From assembly GCA_026874595.1 (NCBI GenBank), contig CM049309.1, positions 95,564,723 to 95,628,722 on the forward strand: a stretch of 64,000 bases of DNA, read 5' to 3'. The notes beneath the pieces were generated by a model. It ran no database searches, had not been told where the DNA came from, and worked only from the letters and a program-made list of their open reading frames with translations. The position numbers were made by a program, and so were the translations under genes. Below are positions 44,501 to 58,000 of the stretch, piece after piece (the stretch's first letter is position 1; each line of letters starts with the position of its first letter). Origin of the DNA: Sipunculus nudus (lineage: Eukaryota; Annelida; Sipuncula; Golfingiida; Sipunculidae).

Positions 44501-45292
44501 ACAAACTTAAATTATCAACATCTAAGGATAATTAATGTGTGAGATTTAAGAATTTGGCCCAGTGGTTTTTGAGGAGAAGATCCTTGTAGCCACTGAGCTA
44601 AAATGGGCTGTTACAGCATATGACTAAATTCAGCTTCCCATAACTCAGCCAAAAGTCACTGAACTGAGACCATTTGAACAAACTTCAGAAAGCACTACCC
44701 TAGGATCATTTATGTGCGATATTAAACTATTTGGCCATATGGTTTCAGAGAAGAAGTTTTTTGTAGCCGTCAGTATGATACCGACACTGATGACCCCTGT
44801 ACAAAAAAGGCCGATGCAGGTGACGCCACCAATACCTCAATTTCAGACATGTCTCATGTGAACAACATTGGCATAAAACTTGGTGATGATAGCTCGAGCC
44901 GTTTCTGAGATTGTAATTTTAGTATGCTTTTATGGACAGATGACTAAGTTCAACTTCCTCTAACTCGGCCAAAAATCACCAAACTTAAACCATTCGTACA
45001 AACTTGAGAAAGATTATTCCAGGAATCATTTCTGTGAAATATTGGACAATTTGGCTGAATGGTTTCGGAGAAGAAGATTTTTCAAGCTTTTTTAACTTTT
45101 TCCCTATAAAATCTAAGAAAATGCAGTTAGCCAAAAAATAAGCAAAATCCCATAGAGTTTTTTAGATGACTAATTTTTTGCATAAAATTTCGTGATGCTA
45201 CCTCTTGCCATTTTCAAGATAGTATGGGTTAACGTACAGACGACGGACCACGGCCGACGGACGCACCATCGCATAAGCTCACAGGTTCGCTA
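41555..45292 (+). mobile_element. family A element, copy 4, inserted into a family C element
   Basis: Full-length form of about 3.7 kb with both termini: aacaaggcctacaggcctaa at the left and taagctcacaggttcgct at the right. An internal terminus-like copy lies at about 43860-43915. It splits a family C element between 41554 and 45293, which dates it as younger than that element. Confidence 0.8.
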
Positions 45293-45625
45293 AAAAGTCT
45301 CTAGGTTCAGCAATTCTCATGTTAGGTGAGTAAATATATTTCCTGATTTTTTAATAAATTTGCCTTATGTTTTGGCCCGTAACTTCAAAATAATACCCAA
45401 TACTGACCTAATTTTTGGTATGTTCATAGAAAATGTATGAAAGAATGTGAATACTCAATACAATCAAAAACAGATCAGTGGTTTTGATATTAGGCAGCCT
45501 TGAAGTGTAACAATGGCTTTTTTTATGAAAAACAGAGGTTTTTTTCCTTAATATCTCAAAGGAACGAAGTCCTAATGACCCAACTTTCGGTGTGGTAGGA
45601 GATTTTGGGGACATCTAAAATTATG
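45293..45625 (+). mobile_element. family C element, right part
   Basis: Resumes at aagtctctaggttcagcaat, which directly continues the sequence broken at 41554 by comparison with intact copies. It ends near gccaacagcc without the usual terminus. Confidence 0.65.
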
Positions 45626-45749
45626 CCAACAGCCAGGGGAGCATAGAGATGTGCACTGAATGACCTACAGTCATCAAAGTGGACTGCTTGACAATGTAAG
45701 GGAATACAACAAGAGCCTCCAAAAAAATTCAATAACTAGCCTAATTTTG

Positions 45750-46424
45750 CAGCTTTTATTTTCAAATTTCAGATTTTAACAGATTAAATCCTTATGTATA
45801 CATGCTGTGAAAATTAAATCCACAGTACTTACAGGAAAAAAACGTGCCGTGGCCAAAGTTGGGCAAAATTTAAGGTACCAATTTTATATTTTTGATTTTG
45901 ATCTAATTTTTGGTATACAATTAAATTTTGATTTATTTAAGTTGTATTACTGGAAAAAAGTCCCTACCTTTAACATTTTTGGTCTTAAGTGACCAAATAT
46001 CTTCCTGATTTTTTTACAAAGTCCATTATGTTTGGGCCCATAACTTTTTTAAATTATATAATACTGACTTAATATCTGGCATGTACATAGGAACTATATA
46101 GAAGAATATTTATGGTAAATATTAAGAAAACCAGATGAGTGGTTTTGATATTAGGCAGTCCTGAAGTGTGAAAATAGATTTCTAATAAAAAAAATTGAGG
46201 TTTTCCCTTAATATCTCGAAGGAAAGAAGTCCTATTGACCCAATTTTCGGCATGGTAGCAGATTTTGGGAACATCTAACTGTATGCCGAATTTCAGATTC
46301 GTAGGTCCAACCGTGTCGAAACGTGGCAGTCTTACGGACGGACATCCGGACAGACGGACGGAAGGACGGACGACGGACAATGGACCAGGACTATAGCTCA
46401 GATGACTTATAGTCAGCTGAGCTA
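45750..46424 (+). mobile_element. family C monomer
   Basis: Complete right half with gtgccgtggccaaagttggg, tttgatattaggcagtcctg, an acggacggacatccggaca stretch and the terminus gacttatagtcagctgagct. It abuts the next family B element. Confidence 0.7.
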
Positions 46425-46960
46425 AACAAGGGACCCATGGGTCACGGCGCTCAGCTGATCATGACTGGACTATAAATGTATCACCATTGTGATACTATAT
46501 TGAGTAGATAAAGCTTAGAATATCATGGTCATGTTGGGCTTTTATAAAGGAATATAATGTAATATGTGAGTAAATAATATATGAAATAACCTGACTGATG
46601 GATTAATATGGAGTAAAATATAGTGGTTTATTTTTTCTTTATTTGGGAGGGGTCAAAAAAAGCAATTTATTTGAGCAAATATGAATGCAATGACAGTATG
46701 CCAAGCAGTGGTATAATGATGATAAGGCTATTTGTTGAAGGATCTATAGTGTATGGAAAACTGCAAGAGTTCAATTTGACAGATGAAAGGTTAAGATTAA
46801 CTATACTGATGAGGGGATTTATGAATTTGTGACTGTATGACATAACATCTTGACAAGATCGGTCTTGACAAGGTGCATTATTTTGATGCCCCTCACGTCT
46901 GCATATTACACAATATTGACATTATTTCTGGCATGTACATAGGTACCTATGGACAAATGG
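46425..46960 (+). mobile_element. family B element
   Basis: Starts aacaagggacccatgggtca immediately after a family C terminus. The body is parallel to 39491-40020. Confidence 0.6.
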
Positions 46961-47248
46961 TCAACAGTACTGAACCACCTGGAAGGTTAAAATCTTAAAA
47001 ATATGATGAAATGTAGATAATGTTTGAGAGATAGAGGTAATCTGGGCCATGGTTGGTTTATATGATTGAAGAAAATGTTGCAAATAATATTTGAGACCTG
47101 ACCATGCCTTTCCATTGGTTACCTTTTTGATAAGCTGTTGACAGTTCAACAGTTTACACATTTGTCTGATGAGATCCAATTTATTTGGTAAACCTTTTTT
47201 TATCAATTTTATGATATGTATACAGTTGCCATAACGTCCCCATTCCAC
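46961..47248 (-). pseudogene. possible LINE endonuclease fragment
   Basis: An open minus-strand frame includes LIRQMCKLLNCQQLIKK followed by VTNGKAW. This resembles the segment [18 protein letters not shown] of the LINE relic at 20015-20640. There is no catalytic motif in this piece. The frame has no start context or splice sites that would make it a gene. Tentative. Confidence 0.35.
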
Positions 47249-47264
47249 AGGTGCAATGACTTGA

Positions 47265-47290
47265 TGGGGGGGGGGGGGGGGGGGAGGGGT
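47265..47290 (+). repeat. poly-G tract
   Basis: A run of about 20 G followed by agggg. A similar run lies at 41171-41189. Both could form quadruplex structures. Confidence 0.8.
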
Positions 47291-48009
47291 GTTGTGTTAT
47301 AATCAGAGTTACAATGCCTCTGTCTCTCTGTAGATATTTTCTTTAATTATTAAATTTTATGCTATAGCCATAGAACTATTGTTCACAGTGCCAAGGAGCA
47401 AAGCCTCAGTGGGATAAAGAAGGGGATGGTGAGAGTTACAACACCCTTGCATATACATACAGGATATGAAATTTAATTCAACAGTGCTTATAAAAAAAGT
47501 TTATTCATGAACATTAAATATTTAAAACAGACAGAAAGATGGAGAAACAAAGCAAACTAGACAATTCTTGGCACCGCTGGTGCCATAGTATCGCCAGACA
47601 AATGAGGTTTTGTGGTATTTTGTTGATATAATGTGATGTATTTGTATTTTTGCAATGAATGTGAGAAACATTTGTACAAAATGTAGGAATATTTAAAGTG
47701 AAGGCAATTGTTATGTAAAAGGTTATGTATAAATAGAAGTATATATTTAATGATGTATTGAGTTGTATATGTATGTCTGGAGTAACTTGTTTGAGAATAA
47801 TATAGAGTAAAGCAGAAAGAAAGAGAAAGAGATGGATAGACAGGATTTCAGAGAGATGGAGAGATATGATAATGAGAATGAAATAATAATATCTGTTATA
47901 TTTTGTTTCACATCAAATTTTGTTCTTTGTAATAAATTGTTATATTGTCATAAAAATTGTCATTTGTTCCTTATCAATAGCATAAATTGTGGAAAAACAA
48001 GAAAATAGT

Positions 48010-49490
48010 GTAGGGGGTGCCACCATGCAGTTCCCAGCAAATGACTCATCACATTACCCATATCTATCTATATGCATAATATGAAAGATATCTGCCAATT
48101 AGTTTCTGTCAAGTCCCATATAGGCAACATTCATGAGCCATTTTAAATAGTCTTCGTCCAAAGGTCAAGACCACTCTCAAAGGAAAATGATCCAGTTGTG
48201 ACTCTGTGGTACACCCAGTGCACTAATTCATTTATCACTGACCATCATATCTATTTATAGAATCTGACCATGGCCCAGAACTGCTGATGTTTGGGCAAAA
48301 CATGATGCAACACCATGTGCAGACCACTAGCTGAAGCAATCCCCCAGGTTCACTGGAGATTTTCATGATTGTTGGTGATTTTTACCATAAATGGCAATAT
48401 TTAAAGTCAAGTCCACTCTCATATGCAAGGTCAGGACCCAAATTTAAATAAATCTCATCCCATAATCCAAATCTATGTATATGCATAATATAAAAGAAAT
48501 CTGTCCATTTGTTTTTGACTTATACTGCTCACAGTGCTGTCAAGTGGCCCTTTTTAAGATATTCGTGATTTTATGTTCTTCACCAAATATGGGAATATTC
48601 AAGGTCAAGGTCACTCTCATAGTCACGGTCATGACCCCAAATCAATAAACTGCATTCCAAAATATCCAACATTTGAATACCTCATTCCATAAACCATATC
48701 TATATACATGCATAACATGAAAGAAATCTGTCCATTACTGTTTGACTTATAATGCTCACAGTATTTACTGTCAAGTGGCAATGATGGGGTATTCAAAGGC
48801 GCAAAAAACAAGAAAAGGACAACAGGTGGCGCCACCTATCTTCTGCAAAAGACAACACTATCCAAGATCTTCCGTCAACTTGATTTTTGGACCAATCCAT
48901 GCATTCCTTTTAAAGATATTCATGATTTTATGTGATTTTCACCATATATGGTAATATTCAAGGTCAAAGCCACTCTCAAAGGAAAGGTCATGACCCCAAT
49001 TTTAATATACATCATCCCATAACCCATACCTATGTACATGCATAATATTGAAGAAATCTGTCAATCAGTTTTTGACTTGTGATGCTAAAAGTACTGTCAA
49101 GCGGCAATGATGGGGGTATTAAACGGCACAAAAACAAGAAAAGGATACTAGGTGGCACCACCAGTTTCCGGTACATGACATCACTATCCAAGATCTTTGT
49201 CCAACTTGATTTTTGGATAAATCCATGAAAGATTTCTTGAGATATTTAAGTATTTGTGTGATTTTCCCCAAAAATGGATCTATTCAAGGTCAAGGTCACT
49301 CTCCTAGTTGAGGTCATGACCCCATTTTAAATAGGCTTCGTCCTCTCACCTATATCTATAAATGTGTCAAGTTTGAAAAAGATCCTTGAAATATTTTTTG
49401 AGTTATTGTGTCCAAAAGAAATCTCTGCGTCGGCGGCGCAACCGTGCCTAAACCATAGTATCTCCAGACTATGTCTGGCGATACAATAAT
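48010..49490 (+). mobile_element. family F element
   Basis: Internal near-repeats of ttcaaggtcaaggtcactctc and catgacccc...cccata, with ggtggcgccacc at 48825. It ends in a hairpin at 49459-49483 (TATCTCCAGAC-tat-GTCTGGCGATA) followed by caataa. A related tail is at 17563-18360 and a fragment at 58540-58920. Confidence 0.6.
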
Positions 49491-49731
49491 TTTTTTCCCC
49501 ATTCTACTGAGCCAAGAAAAAATTAACAATATTTGCATTTATTCCTTTTTTTCATTACATAATTTTAATCCAAGTTTCTGAATGTTACTATAAATTTACA
49601 GTATAACATACATTTGATTGTGAATATTTCAGTTGATTCACATTTCTAAATTGCATCAACATTTATAGCTAATGTATCTAGTTTATAGTACCTGTCAACA
49701 GAATGGGATGGAGGGAGGAAGGGAGGCAATT

Positions 49732-49734
<3 letters not shown>

Positions 49735-49782
<48 letters not shown>

Positions 49783-49870
49783 AAGATGGAGAAAGAAAGA
49801 GAAAAAGCAGAGGAGAGAGAGAGAGAGAAAGAGAGACCTAGACTGCCAGAGAGAGAGAGAAAGAGAGGCT
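49735..49870 (+). repeat. (GA)n microsatellite and GA-rich tract
   Basis: A pure GA run at about 49735-49778, then interrupted GA-rich DNA. Frames open across it are low-complexity artefacts. Confidence 0.95.
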
Positions 49871-50559
49871 CTCTGGTAATTACTGCCTGACCCAGCCTGA
49901 CCCACTCACAGTGGCAGTAGGTCAGACCTGAAGGTGTTATGTAACTGCCCAGTACACTGCATTTAAATACTGATCTGATGCAAACAATGAAGACATGGTA
50001 CCTGGAAACTTAAATAAAATCTACAGTTTTTGATCAATTGGTTTCAAATTTCAGATTTTAACAGATGAAATGTTAATGTGTACATGCTGTGAAAATTATA
50101 TCCACAGCACTAACAGGAAAAATTTGAATATTTATATTTTTTTAAATGGTATCAGGAAAAAAAAGAAAAGTATTCTCAGCTATAAAACTAATACATGTGT
50201 TAAAATTAATCCAAGGATCAAAACACCCAATATATCATACCAGGAGCAAACTGAAGTTGGGAATGTTTAATTTTATGAACTGAAATAAAGGACCAGCAAT
50301 ATAAATTTTGATTATTTAGCCAGTCTCATGTAACAACTGATACAACCATGAGTTATAAGTCAAACAAATTAAAATCTTTAATGAACACTTGTCTGAGTAA
50401 TATTTTAAATTTTTGACATATTTATTTATTATTTTAATTTTGTAATAAATATAAACCAACAAGTTAAAGACCTGGAAAAGACCTGGAAATTTAGATTAAT
50501 TTAGTGCCTCGCTTCAAGCATGCATAATTGGCCTGAAAGGTCAATGTGGGGACATAAAA

Positions 50560-51988
50560 GAGGGGCTTCAGTACAGCTAAGGTGTGAAATGGTCTCATAA
50601 AAACTTTTATAAAAGCTAGTTTTTGACCAATTCCTTTTATAACTTCAGAATTTAGAAGCTAAAATCCTTATGTGTGCAAGATATGAAAATTAAATCAACA
50701 GTGCTTACAGGGAAAAACATGCCGTGGCCAAAGTCGGGCAAAATTTAAGGTACTGATTTTATATTTATGCTAATAACTGATAAAATTTGAAAAATTCAGA
50801 ACTAATTTTGGGAATACAATTGAATCTTGATTAAATAATGTTATATCCCTGGCAAAAAATGTCTACCTTCAGCAATTTTCATGTTAAGAGATTAAATATA
50901 TTTCTTGATTTTTTACAAAGTGCATTATGTTTGGGCCTAGAACTTAAAACAATTACACAATACTGACATCATTTCTGGCATATGCATAGCGAATGTATAG
51001 AAAAATATGTATATTATATATTATCTAAGTCAGATCAGTGGTTTTGATATTAGCAAACTTAAAAGTGTAACAATGGGTTTTTAATGGAAAAATGAAGATT
51101 TTCTTAATATCTCGAAGGAATGCAGTCCTAGTGACCAAACTTTTAGTATGGTAGAGGATTTGGGGGACATCTAACTGTATGCAAAATTTAAGGAACTTAG
51201 AGCTGAAGCTGGGAGCTGAGCTCTAGTAAACTGCATAACACTAGCTCGATGTAAACAATATGTGACATGGTGCTTGAAAACTTGAATACAATCCACAGTT
51301 TTTGATCAACTGGTTTCAAATTTTTTGTTTTAACAGTTGAAATGGTAACAAAAACATGCTTTGAAAATTAAATCCACAGCAGTTACAGGAAAAAAACTTG
51401 CCATGGTCAAACTTGGGCAAAATTTAAGGTACCAATTTTATATTTTTGCCAATATTTAAAAAAATTTAACAGATTTTAATCTAATTTTTGTATACAATTA
51501 AATTTTGATTATTTAAAGTAGTATTACTGAAAAAAAATTCCTACCTTTAACACTTTTGGTCTTAAGTGACAAAATATCTTTCCTCATTTTTTTACAAAGT
51601 CCATTATGTTTCGGCCCATAACTTTTTAAAATTAAATAATACTGACTTAATTTCTGGCATGTACATAGGAACCATATAGAGGAATATTTACGGTAAAAAT
51701 GAAGAAAACCAGATGAGTGGTTTTGATATTAGGCAGTCCTGAAGTGTGAAAATAGATTTCTAATAAAAATTTGAGGTTTTTCCTTAATATCTCGAAGGAA
51801 CGAAGTCATATTGACCCAATTTTTGGCATGGTAGGAGATTTTGGGGACATCTAACTGTATGCCGAATTTCAGATTCGTAGGTCCAATGGTGTCGAAACGT
51901 GCCAGACAGACGCATGGACAGACAGACCGACGGACAACGGACAATGGACCACGACTATAGCTCAGATGACTTATAGTCAGCTGAGCTA
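50560..51988 (+). mobile_element. family C dimeric element, copy III
   Basis: Same order as copy I: first monomer, linker gagctgaagctgggagctga, second monomer, then ggacagacagaccgacgga and the agctgagctaa terminus. It is inserted within the 56-bp minisatellite. Confidence 0.7.
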
Positions 51989-52085
51989 AAAACATGGTAA
52001 AATCTGTAAATGTAGTGTAATAAAATAATGAAGAATCGGCCACAAAACATCTATGTTAAACTCTGTAAGATGTAATAGAATAATG
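51989..52085. repeat. 56-bp minisatellite, segment 2
   Basis: About 1.7 units (atggtaaaatctgtaaatgt, aataatgaagaatc, gccacaaaacatctatg) between a family C and a family A element. Confidence 0.85.
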
Positions 52086-55000
52086 AACAAGGCCTACAGG
52101 CCTAATGCGAACCTGTGCATTGGGAAATACACCAGGTATAATGCTTCAATGCTGGACCATTACTTTTCATGTATATGAACCATGCAAGTACTAAACATTT
52201 TGAACAAGAAACAATTACACAACCATCACTGCTGAAATTCTGGCATAGGTGCACACAACACTAAAAAGATTGTAGCTGGCACCACCAGTCTTGTCTACAA
52301 CGAAGCAATCAAAGATATATACATAAGCCCAATTTCAGACTGATATAACAAACCCCTCCTGAGAAAAACGTGTGCAAAGGTCATGGTAGGTGGCGACACC
52401 TGTCTTGTGAGCGAGAAAGCCATCAAAGACACATAGACAGGTCAAAATATTAGGCCAATACATCAAACTTACCTTGAGTCTGATGCATGGGGCTGACCAG
52501 GCTTAGGTGAGAAAGACTGTTGCCCCGAGTGAACTGTGACAAATTGCTTGCTCAGACTACTGCACTGAGTGAACTCATGACCAGCACCTGGCTAGACTGA
52601 GTGAACTTTTGACCTGTACCTGGCTGCACTGAGTGAGCTCTTGACCTGTTGCATAATCTGACACAGTTGGCAGTCTGCCAAAGCTATAAATAGAATGCAG
52701 CTACTGCACTGAGTAAACTCCTGACCCATACCTGGCTGCACTGAGTGAACTCTTGACCTGTTGCCTAATCAGATTCAGTTGGCAGTCTGCCAAAGCTATA
52801 AATAGATCCAGACTGACCTCTAGCCTGTTGCCAAATCTGAAATAGTAGCCACACCATTGCGTAAGCTCATGCAGGGGCCCTACCCTGAGGGGCTTGACAC
52901 CCATGAAGTGATTACATGGTGCCCATGAGGTGTTCACATGTCACCCATGAGGTGATCACATGCCATGTGCTTGGCTGCACTGATTGAACTCTTGACCTAT
53001 ATCTGGCTGCACTGAATGAACTCTTGATCTGTTCCCAAATCTGAAACAGTTGGCAGTTTCTCATTCTATTTAAAGATACAGATTCAATCTTGGCCTGTTG
53101 GTATATCTGTTTACACATACTGAAAGACTTTGGTTAAAATTTCTTTTCTTAAGCCGACATATTCATAAACTTTTTATCAAAATATCTAGAATAATAAAAG
53201 ATGCAGTACTTTCATTGTTAAAGGTCCAATAGTTCTGCCAAAAATCATTCTAGTAAACTTGAACAAAGGCCACCTATGAATAATTTTTGTGCAATGTTAC
53301 AGAAGATATAATTGAAATAATAATTATGTAGAAGAACACTATTGCAGTCCTCAGTTTGAAAAAGACATAATAATGGCCATAAGACCAACTTAAGCTTTTC
53401 ACAACTCAACCAAAAATCAACAAACTCAGTATTTTCTGATATGATTGAAAGAACCATGTCCTAGGATAATTCTTTTGAAAAATTGAACAATTCAACTTGA
53501 CAGTTTACCGTAAATCTTGTTTTTATGGCCGCACGTCTATTTATAGCCGCACCCTGAAATTGCAACGTCTCCTAAAGGAGCTCCCACTGAGGTCCAAATA
53601 CCCAAAACCCCCCTTAAAGGCCGCACCCCGACTCCATCTCTGGCCTGAGGGTAAAATATTTAGTTGCACGTAGCAAAATAAATCACGACATAGCTGCTTT
53701 AATGAAGACTAGAATAAAAAAGTATTAATTACAGAGGTTAAATATGTTGCCAGATTACGTATATTAAATATATTTAACGCTCGAGATAGGGACAAAACAG
53801 ACATTTTGTTCCTAACGACTTTTGCACATGGATTGGCAGGCATTTATCAGAAAAAGAAAGATTCCCCGAACGATCGTTTCGTTTGAATGGTGGTTACGCA
53901 AAACGATTTTGGAATGCATCAACACGCTTCTTGCATGTAAAAGACCATAGTATGAACACTGAATTGAGGTTTATATGTACATTTATTGAAGCAAAAAGCC
54001 CGAATACTATCCACTATTACGCACCATCACGCAGTAGCGTTCAGGGGGCGACATGATGGCTAAGACTGCTGAGACTGTCAGATTTTCAACCTGCAGGAAC
54101 TTAATCACGGCTTGTGGTATACATATAAAAATTTATATGTAGAACCTTGACATGTATATCTTTCGTGCGATATATAACTTGTTATAAAAAATCTTGGTAA
54201 TTGTCACCAAATAATACGTTTAAAACACCCCAACTGTAACACAGCGGCCCCCTTCGTTGGGCATGGTCAAGCAATATTGAAATAAATGCCTATTTTAAAC
54301 TCATTTGCAGCATTATTTAGCAACGATTATTTGTTTAGAAAGTAAAATGAATAAAAAGCTGACATCATAAAGAGTCGCACAATGGCTGACGATTGTTTTA
54401 AAATCAAGTTTGAGTGCCGCCATGTGCTGAAACGCCCTGGTGTTCTGCTAAGAATATTTTGAACGGCTGTACGCGGTGGGTGGTAAACAGAACAGCCACC
54501 TATTTCGTCCCAGTGTGCCTTGCGCGAACGTTACCTTGACAAGATGGCTCCCCACACGGACACTTTCTTGAGGAAAAAACCTTGCTTACCTCGACCGGCC
54601 ATTTTAATTTCACTTCAAAATCACTCGTTTTCACGCGTCATGTTTGCTATACATGCGTATCTCGACAAGGTAACTTCAGTTATTTTAATATTTAGTTGAG
54701 TTGACCAGCGATGTTTTCAAACGCATCAGCAAATTGTGACATGGAGCGATGTCAACGAACGATGTGACGATGATAATACCGAAGTTACCGGTATGAAAAT
54801 GATTCGAATCTTCCGAGTAATTCAAGAAATGGAATTTTTCATCATAGATTAAGATTTCAAAATATTACTTTTAGAATTAAAATATACAGTGACTTTAAAT
54901 GAATCAGCAGAATGTTTCTGTCCAAAATATATTGAAAATCAGTAGCAAACAAGAATACGGCACGGCATGTAAAATCTGTATAATTCCATCGGCTGTAGTG

Positions 55001-58000
55001 ACATGTTCTACCATTTATATCTACAAGCGGGTTTCCCCTCCAACACTCTTTCCATTCATACAATATATTCGTGATTGTATAAAAAAAACAAAGATTAAAC
55101 AGAAGTAAATGACCGGGCTATACGCATTCAAGGATGAAGGTTTTCCAGAAACATGACATGGGGGCGAGAAGATGGGCTATTCAATATCGAGGTACATGTA
55201 TCAGACATTATAAAAAATGTCAGTAAGTAACCTGCTAAATTTGAACTTTTATAAAGATTTCATAGTGTACTCAATTACATATTTTGATTTTCTGAATTAT
55301 TTTTATTAACAACAGATTCCAAGGCAATTCAGCTCCGTCAAAGGTATGACCGGTAATACCGATTTTTTCCAACAGACGTCACCACTAGTCCTCACCATGA
55401 ATAATCTCATTCATTTTAATCTCTTAATAAGTGTTGTTATTGTTCAATGTTTATTATTATTGTTTAATTGATTGCATATAATTATATTTTAAATGAACAT
55501 TTAGACTATACAATTTTATACAATAAATCTGTGACTACAAAGAGTATTTCCTCTGTGGTGTGCTTGATCTCCTTTTATCGCCCAAAGGAGCGCCATGTCC
55601 GGGAGAGAGTTCTTCTCACAGTTCATTTCTGATAAACCATCTATTTATGGCCGCATCCCGAGTTCAGAAAAAAAGTCGAGATTTTCGATTTTGAGTTTGT
55701 TTTTAAGGCCGCGGCGATAAAAACAGGATTTACGGTATTTATTAAGCTGAAAGAGGCAAAAATTATGAAGATTTTTGCCCATAAAAAAGGTCAATGTAGG
55801 TGGCACCACTAAATCTAAAACTTCAAATATGAGCTATGTGACCAACATTTGCACAATACCTGGTAATGCTAGCTTCTGTCATTTCTGAGAGTACTATGTC
55901 AGTATGCTTACTTTGCCGAATGACTGTTCAAATTTGTGTAACTCCACTAAAATTCATCAAATGCAAACCATTTGAACAAACTTGAGAGGGCTTGCCTCTG
56001 GGATCATGTATGTAAAATATTTAACAATTTGGCTGGACAGTCTACAAGAAGACAACTTTTAAAATATTGTCAGCTTTTTCCTTATAAAATCTAAGTAAAT
56101 GCAGATAGCAAAAAAATAAGCTGAATCCCACAAAATTTGATATGTGACAGATTATTGCATAAAATCTGGGAATGGTAGCTCCTGCTATTCCTGAGAAATT
56201 ATGGATTAATGTACAGATGACCAATGACCCCCGTACAAAAATAAGTCAATTCAGGTGGTGCCACCAATACCTGAATTTCATATATGACTCATGTGACCAA
56301 CACTTGCAAAAAATTTGGTGATGATAGCTCTGGCTGTTTCTGAGACTGTCATTTTAGTATGCTTTTTTGGACAGATGACTAAGTTCAACTTCCTGAACAA
56401 AATTGAGGGAGATGGTATAAAAGATTATTTCTGTGAAATATTGAACAATTTGGCTTGAGTGTTTCGGAGGAGAAGATTTTTAAAGGGTTTTTTAGCTTTT
56501 TCTCTATAAAATTTAAGAAAATTTTCAGATGGCTAATTTTTTGCATTAAATTTCATGATGCTAGCTCCAATCATTTTTAAAATAGTATGGGTAAACGTAC
56601 AGAAGACAAACGCCGCCACACCATCGCATTAGTTCACAGGTTCACTAAAAATTAATACAGATGCATATTGAATGCAAAATTAAAATACAGATATATCTCA
56701 CTGATGGCAAATTCTTGAATTAAGTTGAGTAGGGAAACCAATAATTTATAATCCACGTACAGTTGTCTTTATATAGCCACAGAGAGCTGAATATCCATGA
56801 TTGTAACATTGCCTGGTATGATGAATAACTTAAATCATAAATCAAGCTTTTAAAAAAACTTTCTTGTCAATATTAACCAAAGATAACCTGAAATCTAAAT
56901 GTATAGTGGCATGATGTAATAGATGCAGATAAACTGGTGCCAGGCTACATGTAACAGCATCACACAGCTAACATATATGGTAAAATGACTCAATTCAAGC
57001 TCCATAATTCAGCCAAAAGTCATTCATGTGGCACCATTAATGACAATTATTATAAGAATAATTGTAGGGATTATTCTTGTAAAATATTTAACAAACTGGC
57101 TTCAGTGGCATCAGTCGAAAAACGTTTTGCAGGTTTACAACTCATATAGGAAGATACAGCAAACTGGCTAAGTTCAGCTTCCCGTAACTCAGCCAAAAAG
57201 CACTGAACCAAAACCATTTAAAAAAACTTGAATTATCAACATCTGAGGATAATTAATGTGTGAGATTTAAGAATTTGGCCCAGTGGTTTTTGAGAAGAAG
57301 ATCTTTGTAGCCACTGAGCTAAAATGGGCTGTTATGGCATATGACTAAATTCAGCTTCCCATAACTTAGCCAAAAGTCACTGAACTGAGACCATTTGAAC
57401 AAACTTCAGAAAACACTACCCTAGGATCATTTCTGTGCGATATTAAACATTTTGGCCATATGGTTTCAGAGAAGAAGTCGTTTGTAGCCCTCAGTGTGAT
57501 ACAGGCACTGATGACCCCGTACAAAAAAGGCCGATGCAGGTGTCGCCACCAATACCTCAATTTCAGATATGACTTATGTGACCAACATTGGCATAAAATT
57601 TGGTGATGATAGCTCCAGCCATTTCTGAGATTTAAATTTTAATATGCTTTTTTGCACAGGTAACAAAGTTCAACCTCCTGTAACTCGGCCAAAAATCTCC
57701 GAACTGGAACCATTCGAACAAACTTGAGATAGATTGTTCCAGGGATCATTTCTGTGAAATATTGGACAATTTTGCTGGACAGTTTCGGAGAAGAAGTTTT
57801 TAAAGCTTTTTTTAGCTTTTCCCCTATAAAATCTAAGAAAATGCAGTTAGAAAAAAAATAAAATCCGATATAGTTTTTTGGATGACTGATTATTTGCGAA
57901 TATTTGGTGATGCTAGCTTCAGCCATTTTTGAGATAGCTATGGTTAACGTACAGACGACGCACCACGCACGACACACGACGGATGACGCCACACCATCGC

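Noticed and set aside
49672-49905. Arg/Glu-rich and Leu/Ser-rich open frames
   Set aside because: Translation of the GA microsatellite on both strands.
54899-55108. Open frame inside the nested transposon as a transposase
   Set aside because: Only 69 codons, with no DDE-type or DNA-binding motif.
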